Part shown: positions 35,478 through 43,472 of the stretch, one piece after another | Layout of the letters: each line of letters begins with the position of its first letter | Numbering within the stretch: the stretch's first letter is position 1 | Assembly: GCF_003253705.1 (NCBI RefSeq) | Contig: NZ_QKYU01000006.1 | Location: 108,153 to 172,152 of the forward strand | Direction of reading: 5' to 3' | DNA: 64,000 bases | Origin: Humitalea rosea | GTDB lineage: Bacteria > Pseudomonadota > Alphaproteobacteria > Acetobacterales > Acetobacteraceae | The notes under the pieces: model-generated | What the model was told of the DNA's origin: nothing | What the model saw: the letters and a program-made list of their open reading frames with translations, nothing else | Databases searched by the model: none | Made by a program: the position numbers and the translations under genes

Positions 35478-35926
35478 GCGGCGGCCCGACCTTCCTGACC
35501 GTCGGCGACAGGGTCGAATGCACCCGCACGCTCTCGGCCGCCGATATCGCGATCTTCGCGGAGATCAGCGGCGATCACGATCCGGTCCATACCGACGAGG
35601 TGTTCGCGCGGACCACGGCCTTTGGTCGCATCATCGCGCATGGCGCCTTGGTCATGGGCCTGCCCTCGGCCGCGGCCTCGATGATGTCGAAGCGCTCGGT
35701 GGATCGCGGTGCGACCGGGACACCGGTATCGGCGGGCTATGACCGCGTGCGCTTCACGCGCCCGGTCTTCGCCGGCGACACCCTGACCGTGCGCTACACC
35801 ATCGAATCCGTGGATGACGCGGCGGCGCGGACGCGGGCGAAGGTGGAGGTGACGAATGCTGCCGGAGACATCTGCGTTGTCGCGACCCACATCCTCGCCT
35901 GGGTCACCGCCCCGCCTTCAGGCTGA
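35474..35926 (+). CDS. MaoC-family (R)-specific enoyl-CoA hydratase
   Basis: A 150-residue single hot-dog-fold hydratase. Asp34 and His39 in ISGDHDPVHTDEVFA are the catalytic pair, followed by FGRIIAHGAL, the signature of R-hydratases such as PhaJ. It adds water to a 2-enoyl-CoA to give the (R)-3-hydroxyacyl-CoA, and would act as a dimer in the cytoplasm. It overlaps the CoA-transferase by ATGA and is the last gene before the LysR gene. Confidence 0.9.
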   Translation: MSGGPTFLTVGDRVECTRTLSAADIAIFAEISGDHDPVHTDEVFARTTAFGRIIAHGALVMGLPSAAASMMSKRSVDRGATGTPVSAGYDRVRFTRPVFAGDTLTVRYTIESVDDAAARTRAKVEVTNAAGDICVVATHILAWVTAPPSG

Positions 35927-35993
35927 GGCCCGGTGCCTTGGGCAGCCGGACCGCGCGCTGGCGGCCAGACCAAGTACAAGTTAGGCTCAAGCC

Positions 35994-36875
35994 ATGCCCA
36001 TGCGCCTGCCTCCACTCGCCGATCTCCAGGCCTTCGCCCTGGTCGGAAAGACCCAGAGCCTCACCCGTGCGGCCGCCTTGCTCAACGTCACGCAGCCCGC
36101 GGTCAGCAAGCGTATCCGGGCACTTGAGGCTTGGGTGGGCCGGCCGCTGCTGGAGCGTCGTGCGAACCGCATCAGGCTGACCGAGGCCGGAGTCGCCTTT
36201 TCGACGACCCTCGGCGAGGGGTTTGCCGTGCTGCAGGGGGCCACGGATGCCCTGATGAAGCCGGCGACAGGCCCATTGCGGGTGCGCGCCTATACCACTT
36301 GGGCGCTGCGGTGGCTCATCCCGCGGCTGCCGCAATACTACCGCCTGCAGTCGGACCACACGGTGGAGGTGACGACGTCGCTGCTGCCGGTCGATTTTTC
36401 GGCCGATGCGGTCGATGTCGCGGTGCGCATGGCGCCTGGGGACGCAAGGTTGCCCGGCGCGACGCGACTGTGGCGGCACGCTGTGATGCCCTATGCCGCG
36501 CCCATCCTGGCCGAAGCAGCGCGCGCGAATCCCGCCGCTGCGACGCAGCTTGCCAGCCTGGCACGGCCGCAGGATTGGCCCGCCTGGGGGGCGGCGCATG
36601 GGATCGCGGTGGCCGACCGGCCGATCTTCTTCGAAAGCACCAGCCTGGCGATCGAGGCCGCGATCCAGGGCATGGGCGTGGTGATCGCCTCGCCCATGCT
36701 GGTGGCCGAGGATGTCCGCCTAGGCCGGTTGATCCCGGTCGGGGCGGAACCGCTCGATACCCAGGATTTCTATTGGCTGCTCCTCCCCCTGGGCAAGGTG
36801 CGGCCTGAGGCGGCGATGTTCTCGGGCTGGCTGCTGCATGAGATCAGCCAGCAGGAGGGCACAGGCATAGCCTAA
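35994..36875 (+). CDS. LysR-family transcriptional regulator (GcvA-like)
   Basis: A 293-residue LysR regulator. The helix-turn-helix covers LADLQAFALVGKTQSLTRAA and LLNVTQPAVSKRIRALEAWV (about 8-50). The effector domain (GPLRVRAYTTWALRWLIPRL, DAVDVAVRMA) is GcvA-like. Start could be the ATG at 35994 or the in-frame one at 36000; neither has a clear ribosome-binding site. It reads in the same direction as the upstream CoA-transferase/MaoC genes and the downstream monooxygenase gene, 107 bases away. Which of these it controls is unknown. Confidence 0.9.
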   Translation: MPMRLPPLADLQAFALVGKTQSLTRAAALLNVTQPAVSKRIRALEAWVGRPLLERRANRIRLTEAGVAFSTTLGEGFAVLQGATDALMKPATGPLRVRAYTTWALRWLIPRLPQYYRLQSDHTVEVTTSLLPVDFSADAVDVAVRMAPGDARLPGATRLWRHAVMPYAAPILAEAARANPAAATQLASLARPQDWPAWGAAHGIAVADRPIFFESTSLAIEAAIQGMGVVIASPMLVAEDVRLGRLIPVGAEPLDTQDFYWLLLPLGKVRPEAAMFSGWLLHEISQQEGTGIA

Positions 36876-36982
36876 CTTCCAGTTGGCCTACCCCGCGACG
36901 AAACCATCGCGACAAGCGCCGCCGCTGAGCGCAGTTTCCGTTCCAAGGAACGCCGGGCACCGGCGACCACGGGAGGATCAGC

Positions 36983-38011
36983 GTGAACCAGACCGGCGCG
37001 CCGCAGCGCTTCCGCACCCGCATCACCGAGCTGTTCGGGATCCGCCATCCGATCCTCGCGGGCGGGCTGATGTGGCTGTCGGATGCGGATTATGTCGCCG
37101 CCGTGGTCAATGCCGGCGGGATGGGCTTCATCACCTCCCGCTCCTTCGCCTCGGTGCGGGTGTTTCAGGCTGAACTCGAACGTTGCGCGGCGCTGACCGG
37201 CGGCGTGCCCTTCGGCGTGAACCTTTCGACCTCGCGGCATACGGACGTGCCGCTCATGGCCTATTTGCAGGCCGCGCTGGACCAGGGGGTTCGCTTCTTC
37301 GAAACCTCCGGCCGGGCCCCGGCGGATGCGCTGATCGCCGCCATCCATGCCGCGGGTGCGCTGGTCATCCACAAGGTGCCGCTGCTGCGCTACGGACTCT
37401 CGGCCGAGCGGCTTGGTGTCGATGCGGTGGCGCTGGTCGGCATGGAATGCGGCGGGCATCCAGGGGTGAACCTCGATGTCCCGGCGATGCTCGGCGGCGC
37501 GATCGCTCAGGAGCGCCTGCGGCTCCCCTATGCGATCGGGGGCGGCATCGGCACCGGGCGGCAGTTGCTCGCGGCGCTGGCGCTGGGCGCCGATGCCGTG
37601 GTGATCGGCACGCGCTTCCTCGCCGCGGCCGAGGTCAATGCCCATCCCGCCTACAAGCAACGCGTCATTGCGGCCGGCGAGGACGACAGCCTGGTTGCCT
37701 TCGCCGGGAACCAACCGATGGGCGGCGCATGGCGGGTGATGGCGAATGCGACAGCCCGAACGGTGCGGACGCGCGAGGCGGCGGGGCTCGACGGCTTCGA
37801 CGTGTTTTCGGATCTGCTGCGCGGCACGCTGTCCCGCGATGGCTGCTACCGCGATGGCGATACCGATAGCGGCATGCTCTCGATGGGGCCGGCCGCCTGC
37901 TTCGTCGATCGTGTCGCACCGATGTCGGAGATCATCGACCACATCATCACCGAAGCGGTCCAGTGCCGTGAGCGTATCGACCGGCTGATGCCCGCCTTGG
38001 CCCCTGCATGA
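36983..38011 (+). CDS. Nitronate monooxygenase/2-nitropropane dioxygenase-family flavoprotein
   Basis: A 342-residue FMN TIM-barrel protein. HPILAGGLMWLSDADYVAAV and NAGGMGFIT form the N-terminal flavin region. ALVGMECGGHPGVN has the family glycine-rich motif with a histidine, and YAIGGGIGTGRQL and ADAVVIGTRFLA bind the FMN phosphate. Many members do not act on nitronates but are enoyl reductases or unknown oxidases (FabK and relatives share the fold). Start is a GTG at 36983 after GGGAGGATC. Its stop overlaps the thiolase-like start (ATGA), tying it to the CoA pathway downstream. Confidence 0.85.
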   Translation: MNQTGAPQRFRTRITELFGIRHPILAGGLMWLSDADYVAAVVNAGGMGFITSRSFASVRVFQAELERCAALTGGVPFGVNLSTSRHTDVPLMAYLQAALDQGVRFFETSGRAPADALIAAIHAAGALVIHKVPLLRYGLSAERLGVDAVALVGMECGGHPGVNLDVPAMLGGAIAQERLRLPYAIGGGIGTGRQLLAALALGADAVVIGTRFLAAAEVNAHPAYKQRVIAAGEDDSLVAFAGNQPMGGAWRVMANATARTVRTREAAGLDGFDVFSDLLRGTLSRDGCYRDGDTDSGMLSMGPAACFVDRVAPMSEIIDHIITEAVQCRERIDRLMPALAPA

Positions 38012-39189
38012 CCATGACTGGAAGACAGAGAATGCCCTTGGACTTACCCCTGGCCGCGCCTTCCGTCGCCGAGGCCTGGCCGATGCGCGACAAGGTCGCC
38101 TTCGCCGGCATCGGAACCACGCGCTACGGCAACTTCCCCGAGACCGACAGCTACGGCCTGGGGTGCGAGGCGCTCAACGCGGCTTTGGACGATGCCGGGC
38201 TGAAGCCATCGGATATCGATGGGCTCATCGTCAATCGCATCCCGACCTATGAGCGCTTCGCGGAGATGATGGGCATCAACCCGCAGTATTGCCTGTTGAC
38301 CGAGGCGCCCGGACGGTTCTCCGGCGTGTCCCTCGCCTTGGCGGCGCAGGCGATCGCGAGCGGTGCCGCCAAGACCGTGGCGCTGGTCTATGGCAACAAC
38401 GGCCGTTCCGTTCGCATGAACTACGGCGGCGGCGACAGCCAATGGAGCCCCTGGGGCATGACCAGCCCAGGCGCGATCCACGCGATGATGTGGCGCCGCC
38501 ACATGCATGAATTCGGTACGAGTCATGCCGATCTCGGCCATGTCTCGCTCGCCTTTCGTGACCACGCCTGCCTCAACCCCGATGCGGTGATGCATGGCCG
38601 CCCTATCACCCTGGAGGATCATGCCGGCGCACGGCCGATCTGCGAACCGCTGAAGCTGCTCGACTACTGCCTCATCAACGATGGTGCCGTCGCCTGGATC
38701 ATGACCAGCGCCGAGCGGGCGCGCGACATGAAGCGGCCGGCGGTGCTGCTCTCCGGCTATGCGCGGCAGGATGCGTTCCACTATGGCAGCGCGCCGCCGG
38801 ATGATTTTTGGCACCCGACACTTTCGGCGTGCCGCAGCGTCTATGACCGAGCCGGCATTGGGCGCGAGGATATCCAGGGCCTCGGCATCTACGATAATTT
38901 CTCGCCGACGGTGCTGTTCAGCCTGGAAGGCCTCGGTTTCTGCAAACAGGGTGAGGGCGGCGATTTCGTGCATGACGGCATGCTGCGTCTTGGCCAGGGG
39001 CGTTGGCCGACGAACACCTCGGGCGGGCATTTGTCGGACAGCTACATGCAGGGCTGGGGCATCATCGCCGAATGCGTGCGGCAGCTACGCGACGACTGCG
39101 GCGCCCGGCAGATCCCGAATGCCCAGGCCATGCAATACATCTGCGCCACCAACATCGCGCAGAGCCTGATCCTCCGGAGGGACCAATGA
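38008..39189 (+). CDS. Thiolase-fold protein without the nucleophilic cysteine (SCP-x/Ltp2-like)
   Basis: A 393-residue thiolase-superfamily protein (lipid-transfer/SCP-2 thiolase branch). VAFAGIGTTRYGNFPETDSY opens the fold, and TNTSGGHLSDSYMQGWG lies in the C-terminal active-site region. Where thiolases have CxSG, this protein has RFSG at 103-106, so no acyl-enzyme can form at that position. Similar Cys-less members (Ltp2, paired with a DUF35 partner) act as retro-aldolases on steroid side-chain CoA esters. The DUF35 gene follows with ATGA overlap. Start could also be the ATG at 38032; I kept 38008 because it overlaps the upstream stop. Confidence 0.85.
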   Translation: MTMTGRQRMPLDLPLAAPSVAEAWPMRDKVAFAGIGTTRYGNFPETDSYGLGCEALNAALDDAGLKPSDIDGLIVNRIPTYERFAEMMGINPQYCLLTEAPGRFSGVSLALAAQAIASGAAKTVALVYGNNGRSVRMNYGGGDSQWSPWGMTSPGAIHAMMWRRHMHEFGTSHADLGHVSLAFRDHACLNPDAVMHGRPITLEDHAGARPICEPLKLLDYCLINDGAVAWIMTSAERARDMKRPAVLLSGYARQDAFHYGSAPPDDFWHPTLSACRSVYDRAGIGREDIQGLGIYDNFSPTVLFSLEGLGFCKQGEGGDFVHDGMLRLGQGRWPTNTSGGHLSDSYMQGWGIIAECVRQLRDDCGARQIPNAQAMQYICATNIAQSLILRRDQ

Positions 39190-39605
39190 GCCTCGCGACG
39201 CGGCCGAGGCCGCAGATCGACAACTGGAATCGGCCCTTCTGGGACGCCTGCAACGAGCAGCGGCTCATGCTGCAACGCTGCACGGCGACCGGTCGCTGTT
39301 TCTTCCCGCCGGCGCCGGTCTCGCCCTTCACCGGGCGGCCGGAGTGGGAGTGGATCACCGCATCTGGCCGCGGCGAGCTGTGGTCCTTCGTGGTGTTCCA
39401 CCAGAGCTACTTCCCTGGGATGAAGGATGAACTGCCCTATCCGGTCGTGATGGTGAAGCTGGAAGAAGGTCCTTTCCTGCTCACCAACCTCGACGGGATG
39501 GAGGCATCGCAGGCCGAGATCGGAATGCGCCTCGCCGTGCGCTTCCCCGGTGGGCCGGAGGGCATCACCTTGCCGCAATTCGGATCGGAGGCGGGCGTGG
39601 CATGA
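39186..39605 (+). CDS. DUF35/OB-fold acyl-CoA-associated protein
   Basis: A 139-residue DUF35 protein: an N-terminal rubredoxin-like segment, then an OB fold (RGELWSFVVFHQSYFPGM; PYPVVMVKLEEGPFLLTNLDG). Only Cys32 and Cys38 of the usual four zinc ligands remain, spaced by five instead of two residues, so zinc binding is doubtful. DUF35 proteins form complexes with thiolase-like partners and help bind CoA. ATGA overlaps link it to the thiolase-like gene before it and to the crotonase gene after it, implying co-synthesis. Confidence 0.87.
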   Translation: MSLATRPRPQIDNWNRPFWDACNEQRLMLQRCTATGRCFFPPAPVSPFTGRPEWEWITASGRGELWSFVVFHQSYFPGMKDELPYPVVMVKLEEGPFLLTNLDGMEASQAEIGMRLAVRFPGGPEGITLPQFGSEAGVA

Positions 39606-40381
39606 GCGGCCCGATCGTCATCACCCGCCACGACGGCTGGGCCGAGCTGCGGATCGACCGCGACGCGAAACGCAACGCCATGAATCGTGCGAGCCGCGAC
39701 GGGCTGCTGGAGGCCTTCGCCGCGCTGCGGGGTGAGATGCGCGCCATCGTGCTGACCGGCACCGGTGCCAGCTTCTGCGCTGGCATGGACTTGAAGGAAC
39801 GCGAGGAGGACCGCAAGGCGGGCATCGAGGGCGCGGGGGAGGAGTGGATCGCCGTCAACCTGGCGATCCGCGCGCATCCGGCGATCTTCATCGCTGCCGT
39901 CAACGGCATCGCTCTTGGGGGTGGGGCCACGCTGATCGGTGTGTGCGACCTCGCGATCGCCAGCACCAAGGCCAGCATCGGCTGTCCCGAGATGGGGTTC
40001 TCGACCTACCCGGGTATGGCGGGCCCCGCGATCCAGCTATCGGGCGTCACGCGCAAACAGGCGGCCTGGCTGGTCCTCACCACCAACCGCATCGATGGCG
40101 CCACCGCCGAACGATGGGGGCTCGTCAACGAATGTGTGGTGCCGGAGCAGTTGCTACCACGCGCACACGCACTCGCCGAGCAAGTCGCGCGCTTCGATCC
40201 GATGGCCTTGGCGGAAAGCAAGAAGGCGCTCGACCGGATCCCCGCAACGATCACCGATTGGCAGGGAGCGATGGACCACGGCCAGATGGTCAACCTCACC
40301 ATTCGCTCAAAAACCACAGCGCAGGCCGAAGGCAATGCGCGCTTCGCTGCCGGGATCAAGAATCCCGGTCAGGGGACTTAG
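39602..40381 (+). CDS. Enoyl-CoA hydratase/isomerase family protein
   Basis: A 259-residue crotonase. TGTGASFCAGMDLKERE and GIALGGGATLIGVCDLAIAS form the oxyanion hole. IGCPEMGFSTYPGMAGPAI keeps the first catalytic glutamate (PEM) but not the second. It overlaps the DUF35 gene by ATGA, so thiolase-like protein, DUF35 and crotonase form one coupled unit: hydration or isomerisation followed by retro-aldol cleavage is a reasonable reading. Substrate is not evident. Confidence 0.9.
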   Translation: MSGPIVITRHDGWAELRIDRDAKRNAMNRASRDGLLEAFAALRGEMRAIVLTGTGASFCAGMDLKEREEDRKAGIEGAGEEWIAVNLAIRAHPAIFIAAVNGIALGGGATLIGVCDLAIASTKASIGCPEMGFSTYPGMAGPAIQLSGVTRKQAAWLVLTTNRIDGATAERWGLVNECVVPEQLLPRAHALAEQVARFDPMALAESKKALDRIPATITDWQGAMDHGQMVNLTIRSKTTAQAEGNARFAAGIKNPGQGT

Positions 40382-40433
40382 ACCGGCGGTTGAATCACAA
40401 GCCCGAACAACGGGCGCATCGGGAGAGAACACC

Positions 40434-41414
40434 ATGTCCAACACACGCCGCAGCGGCATCGAACGTCGATCATTGCTTGCCCTGCCAGTCTTGCTCGCCG
40501 CGCCGGCGGCCTTGGCCCAAACCTGGCCAACACGGCCGCTGCGTCTGGTCGTGCCCTACACGCCCGGTGGCGGCACCGACAACCTTGGCCGCCTGGTCGC
40601 GCGGCAATTGTCGGAGCGCTTGAAGCAATCGGTGGTGATCGAGAACCGCGGCGGGGCCGGCGGGAACATCGGTGCCACCGTGGTGGCGCAGGCACCGGCC
40701 GATGGCTACACGCTGCTGTTCACCGGCAATGGCATCGCGATCAGCGACCTGCTGTTCCGCAACCCGGGCTTCGACTGGAAGCGGGACTTCGTGCATGTCG
40801 CGCGCTTCGCCAGCACTACGATGCTGTTGGTGGTGAATCCCGCAGTGCCGGCGCAGGACCTTGCAGGCTTCATCGCCTATGCCCGTGCCAACCCGGGCAA
40901 GCTCAACCACGGCACGCCCGGCGCCGGTACGTCGCAGCATCTGGCCGGCGCGCTGTTCGATGACATGGCCGGCACCAACATCGTGCACGTACCCTATCGT
41001 GGCACCGGACCTTCGGTCGCCGGGCTGCTGGCCGGTGAGGTACAGGCGATGTTCGCCAGCGTCAGCGCCGTCGAAGCCTTCATCCAGGATGGCCGCCTCC
41101 GGGCCCTGGCGGCCACCTCCGCCCAACGCGCGCGCGCCTGGCCGAACCTGCCGGCGATTTCGGAGGCGCTGCCAGGTTATGCGGCGGAGCTTTGGTACAC
41201 CCTGGCCGCGCCGGCGCGGACGCCGGAGGCTGTGATCGCCCTCCTGGAACAATCGGCGCGCGACGTGATGGCTGATGACGCCTTCAAACAACTGCTGATG
41301 GAGCGCGGCTTCGAGCCCGAATTTCTCGGCAGCCGCGACCTGACCAAGGCGCTTGAGGCCGATGCGTCGCGTTGGGGGCCGGCGCTGCAACGTATCGGCA
41401 TCACCCCGGAATAG
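40434..41414 (+). CDS. Bug/TctC-family receptor (cluster 5, first)
   Basis: A 326-residue Bug receptor with a twin-arginine-like signal (GIERRSLLALPVLLAAPAALA). Conserved parts are WPTRPLRLVVPYTPGGGTDN, VVIENRGGAGGNIG, ADGYTLLFTGNG and VHVPYRGTGPSVAGL. GGGAGAGAAC precedes the ATG. It lies between the thiolase-like/crotonase genes and a pair of CaiB-type CoA-transferase genes, so its ligand is probably the free acid that those transferases activate. It closely resembles the receptor at 43473 (shared YRGTGPSV and NxGTxGxxTSQHLA-type regions). Confidence 0.92.
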   Translation: MSNTRRSGIERRSLLALPVLLAAPAALAQTWPTRPLRLVVPYTPGGGTDNLGRLVARQLSERLKQSVVIENRGGAGGNIGATVVAQAPADGYTLLFTGNGIAISDLLFRNPGFDWKRDFVHVARFASTTMLLVVNPAVPAQDLAGFIAYARANPGKLNHGTPGAGTSQHLAGALFDDMAGTNIVHVPYRGTGPSVAGLLAGEVQAMFASVSAVEAFIQDGRLRALAATSAQRARAWPNLPAISEALPGYAAELWYTLAAPARTPEAVIALLEQSARDVMADDAFKQLLMERGFEPEFLGSRDLTKALEADASRWGPALQRIGITPE

Positions 41415-41422
41415 GAGAGCCC

Positions 41423-42415
41423 ATGATCGCCCCCTTTGCCGGCAAGCGCGTGCTCGACCTGTCGGCCCTTGCCGCGCAGCAGCCGCACGGCCTTGCCATC
41501 GCCATGGCGGCCAAGCTTGCGGCGCAATTCGGCGCGACGGTGGTACGACCGGTCCCCGAGCGAGGCGACAGCCTCGCTCTGCTGCCGCCCATCCTGCCCG
41601 ATGGATCGAGTGCCTTGGCGCGCTTTCTTCTCGCTGGCCGCACAGCCGGTGACGGGCGGGGCCGCTTCGACGCGGCGATCGGCGATACTGGCGCACTGGT
41701 CGGCATCGATGCCGCGTTGACCGTGCGCATCAGCGTTTTCGGCCCGGGCGAGGATCCGCCGATGAGCGAGCTTGGCCTGCTGGCCCTCTCCGGCATCCTG
41801 TCGGCGGTGCACCCCGAGGGCGGCGTGCCGCACCGCCTGGCGGGGCACCAGGCCGCCTATGCCACGGGGCTTGCCGCCTTCACGGCACTGGCGGCCGGGC
41901 TGCGGGCGGAAATGAGTGACCGCGCCGAGATCTCGCTCTTCGACACGGCTTGCTGGGTGAACTGGAAGGAGGTCGCGACCGTTCTGCTGCTTGGCAGCGC
42001 AGCCGTGGCGCGGGACAAGATGCAGCGTGCCGATTGGCACACCATGCGCGCCACCGATGGGCATGTCGCGCTGGTCTATATGGCCAAGGATTGGCCGGCG
42101 CTGCGGGACCTTCTCGGCGATCCAAGGCTGCACGACCCCCGCTTCGCGACGCAGCGCGCGCGCGGCGAGCACATGGCCGAGTTGGATGCGCTGATGGCCC
42201 CCTGGTTCGCGCGGCGCAGCCGGGCGGAGATCACAGCGGCGACACAGCGGAAGCGCGTCCCGGTGGGGCCGGTGTTGACGCCGCTCGAACTGCTCGATGA
42301 TCGCCAGCATCGCAGCCGCGGCTTCCTCGACACCCAGGGCGTGCCGCGGCTGCCGGTCCTCTGGGACGGCGAGGCCCTGACATGCGTGATGGCGGAGATG
42401 GATCATGTCACGTAG
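41423..42415 (+). CDS. CaiB/BaiF CoA-transferase-like subunit with degenerate N-terminus
   Basis: A 330-residue class III CoA-transferase-family protein, shorter than the usual 380-440. The start GKRVLDLSALAAQQPHGLAI lacks the usual AGP and KVE elements, and the CoA-contact segment (normally NRxKRSLxLDL) is missing. The C-terminal half is normal: ATDGHVALVYMAKDWPALRD, DPRLHDPRFATQRAR and VPVGPVLTPLELLDD. The next gene shows the reverse pattern, and the two overlap by 11 bases, so they probably form one heteromeric enzyme like BbsEF. AGGAGAG precedes the ATG at 41423. Confidence 0.82.
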   Translation: MIAPFAGKRVLDLSALAAQQPHGLAIAMAAKLAAQFGATVVRPVPERGDSLALLPPILPDGSSALARFLLAGRTAGDGRGRFDAAIGDTGALVGIDAALTVRISVFGPGEDPPMSELGLLALSGILSAVHPEGGVPHRLAGHQAAYATGLAAFTALAAGLRAEMSDRAEISLFDTACWVNWKEVATVLLLGSAAVARDKMQRADWHTMRATDGHVALVYMAKDWPALRDLLGDPRLHDPRFATQRARGEHMAELDALMAPWFARRSRAEITAATQRKRVPVGPVLTPLELLDDRQHRSRGFLDTQGVPRLPVLWDGEALTCVMAEMDHVT

Positions 42416-43451
42416 CGGCGGCCCGCTTGCGGGCGTTCGGGTCGTCGATCTCGGCTGGCTGACGGCGGGGGCGGCGAGTTCGACCATGCTGCTCGACCTC
42501 GGTGCCGATGTGGTGAAGGTCGAAGGGCCGGGCGCGCTCGATCCCTTTCGCGACTGGACGGGTGCCGAGGCCGGGACCGATTGGTGGAACCATTCGCCCT
42601 TCTTCAACTTCACCAACCGCGGCAAGCGCTCGCTTTGCCTCGACCTCAAGGACCCGCGCGGATTGGCGGCGCTGTTCCGCGTGCTGGAGGGGGCGGATGT
42701 GCTGGTCGAGAACTACCGCCGTGGCGTGCTGGCGGGTTTCGGCCTCGCACCCGCGATGCTGCGCCAGCGCTTCCCGCGGCTGGTCATCGCCAGCATCTCC
42801 TCCCAAGGCGAGGACGGGCCGGAGCGCGACATGGTCTCCTTCGGATCGACGCTGGAAGCGACGGGGGGTCTTGCCTCGCTGACCGGTCCTGCAGACGGCG
42901 ATCCGGCGGTGACAGGACGCAACATCAACTACCCGGACCAGGTGGTTTGCCTCTTCGCCACCGGTGCCATCGTGGCGGCGCTGGCGCAGCGGGACAGGAC
43001 GGGTTCGGGCGCCCATCTCGATCTTTCGCAGCGTGAGCTGACCAGCTTCCTGCTCGGCGAGGAGCTCATCGCCGCCGCCGCCGGCGTGCCGACGCCACGC
43101 CTGGGCAACGCCACCGCCGCCGAGCCGGATGAGGTGGTTGTGCCCGATGGCGACGGTTGGCGCGCCGTCTGGGCCAGCGGGAGTGCCATGGTGCGCGATG
43201 GGATCACGCTCGCCACCGCGGCGGAGTTCGTCGCGGGCACGGCCATTCTGCACGCGCCCGACGGCCAACCGGCCAAGGGTACGCCGTTCGGCTTTGGTAC
43301 CTGGCCCGCAGGCATCGCGCATGGTGCCGCAACGCTTGGCGCGGACAACCGGGCCGTGCTGCTGGAAGCCGGCCTCACCGGCTCCGACATCGATGACATG
43401 GAACGGGCGGGTATTGTTGCGACGCAGCCGCGGCGTGCCCGATCCGAATAA
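42405..43451 (+). CDS. CaiB/BaiF CoA-transferase-like subunit with shortened C-terminus
   Basis: A 348-residue class III CoA-transferase-family protein with a complete N-terminal part: GVRVVDLGWLTAGAAS, LGADVVKVEGPGALDPFRDW, NRGKRSLCLDLKDPRG and ADVLVENYRRGVLAGFGL. GAHLDLSQRELTSFLL may hold the catalytic aspartate that forms the mixed anhydride. After about residue 235 the usual small-domain sequence is reduced. The start lies 11 bases inside the preceding gene. The two proteins complement each other, so a hetero-oligomer transferring CoA to the acid captured by the flanking Bug receptors is the best reading. Confidence 0.85.
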   Translation: MSRSGGPLAGVRVVDLGWLTAGAASSTMLLDLGADVVKVEGPGALDPFRDWTGAEAGTDWWNHSPFFNFTNRGKRSLCLDLKDPRGLAALFRVLEGADVLVENYRRGVLAGFGLAPAMLRQRFPRLVIASISSQGEDGPERDMVSFGSTLEATGGLASLTGPADGDPAVTGRNINYPDQVVCLFATGAIVAALAQRDRTGSGAHLDLSQRELTSFLLGEELIAAAAGVPTPRLGNATAAEPDEVVVPDGDGWRAVWASGSAMVRDGITLATAAEFVAGTAILHAPDGQPAKGTPFGFGTWPAGIAHGAATLGADNRAVLLEAGLTGSDIDDMERAGIVATQPRRARSE

Positions 43452-43472
43452 AAAACAACAGGGAGAACCACC

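Noticed and set aside
35971..35980. CAAGTACAAG upstream of the LysR gene as a third copy of the GntR operator
   Set aside because: It carries only one matching half-site and is not palindromic like the sites at 18318 and 20667.
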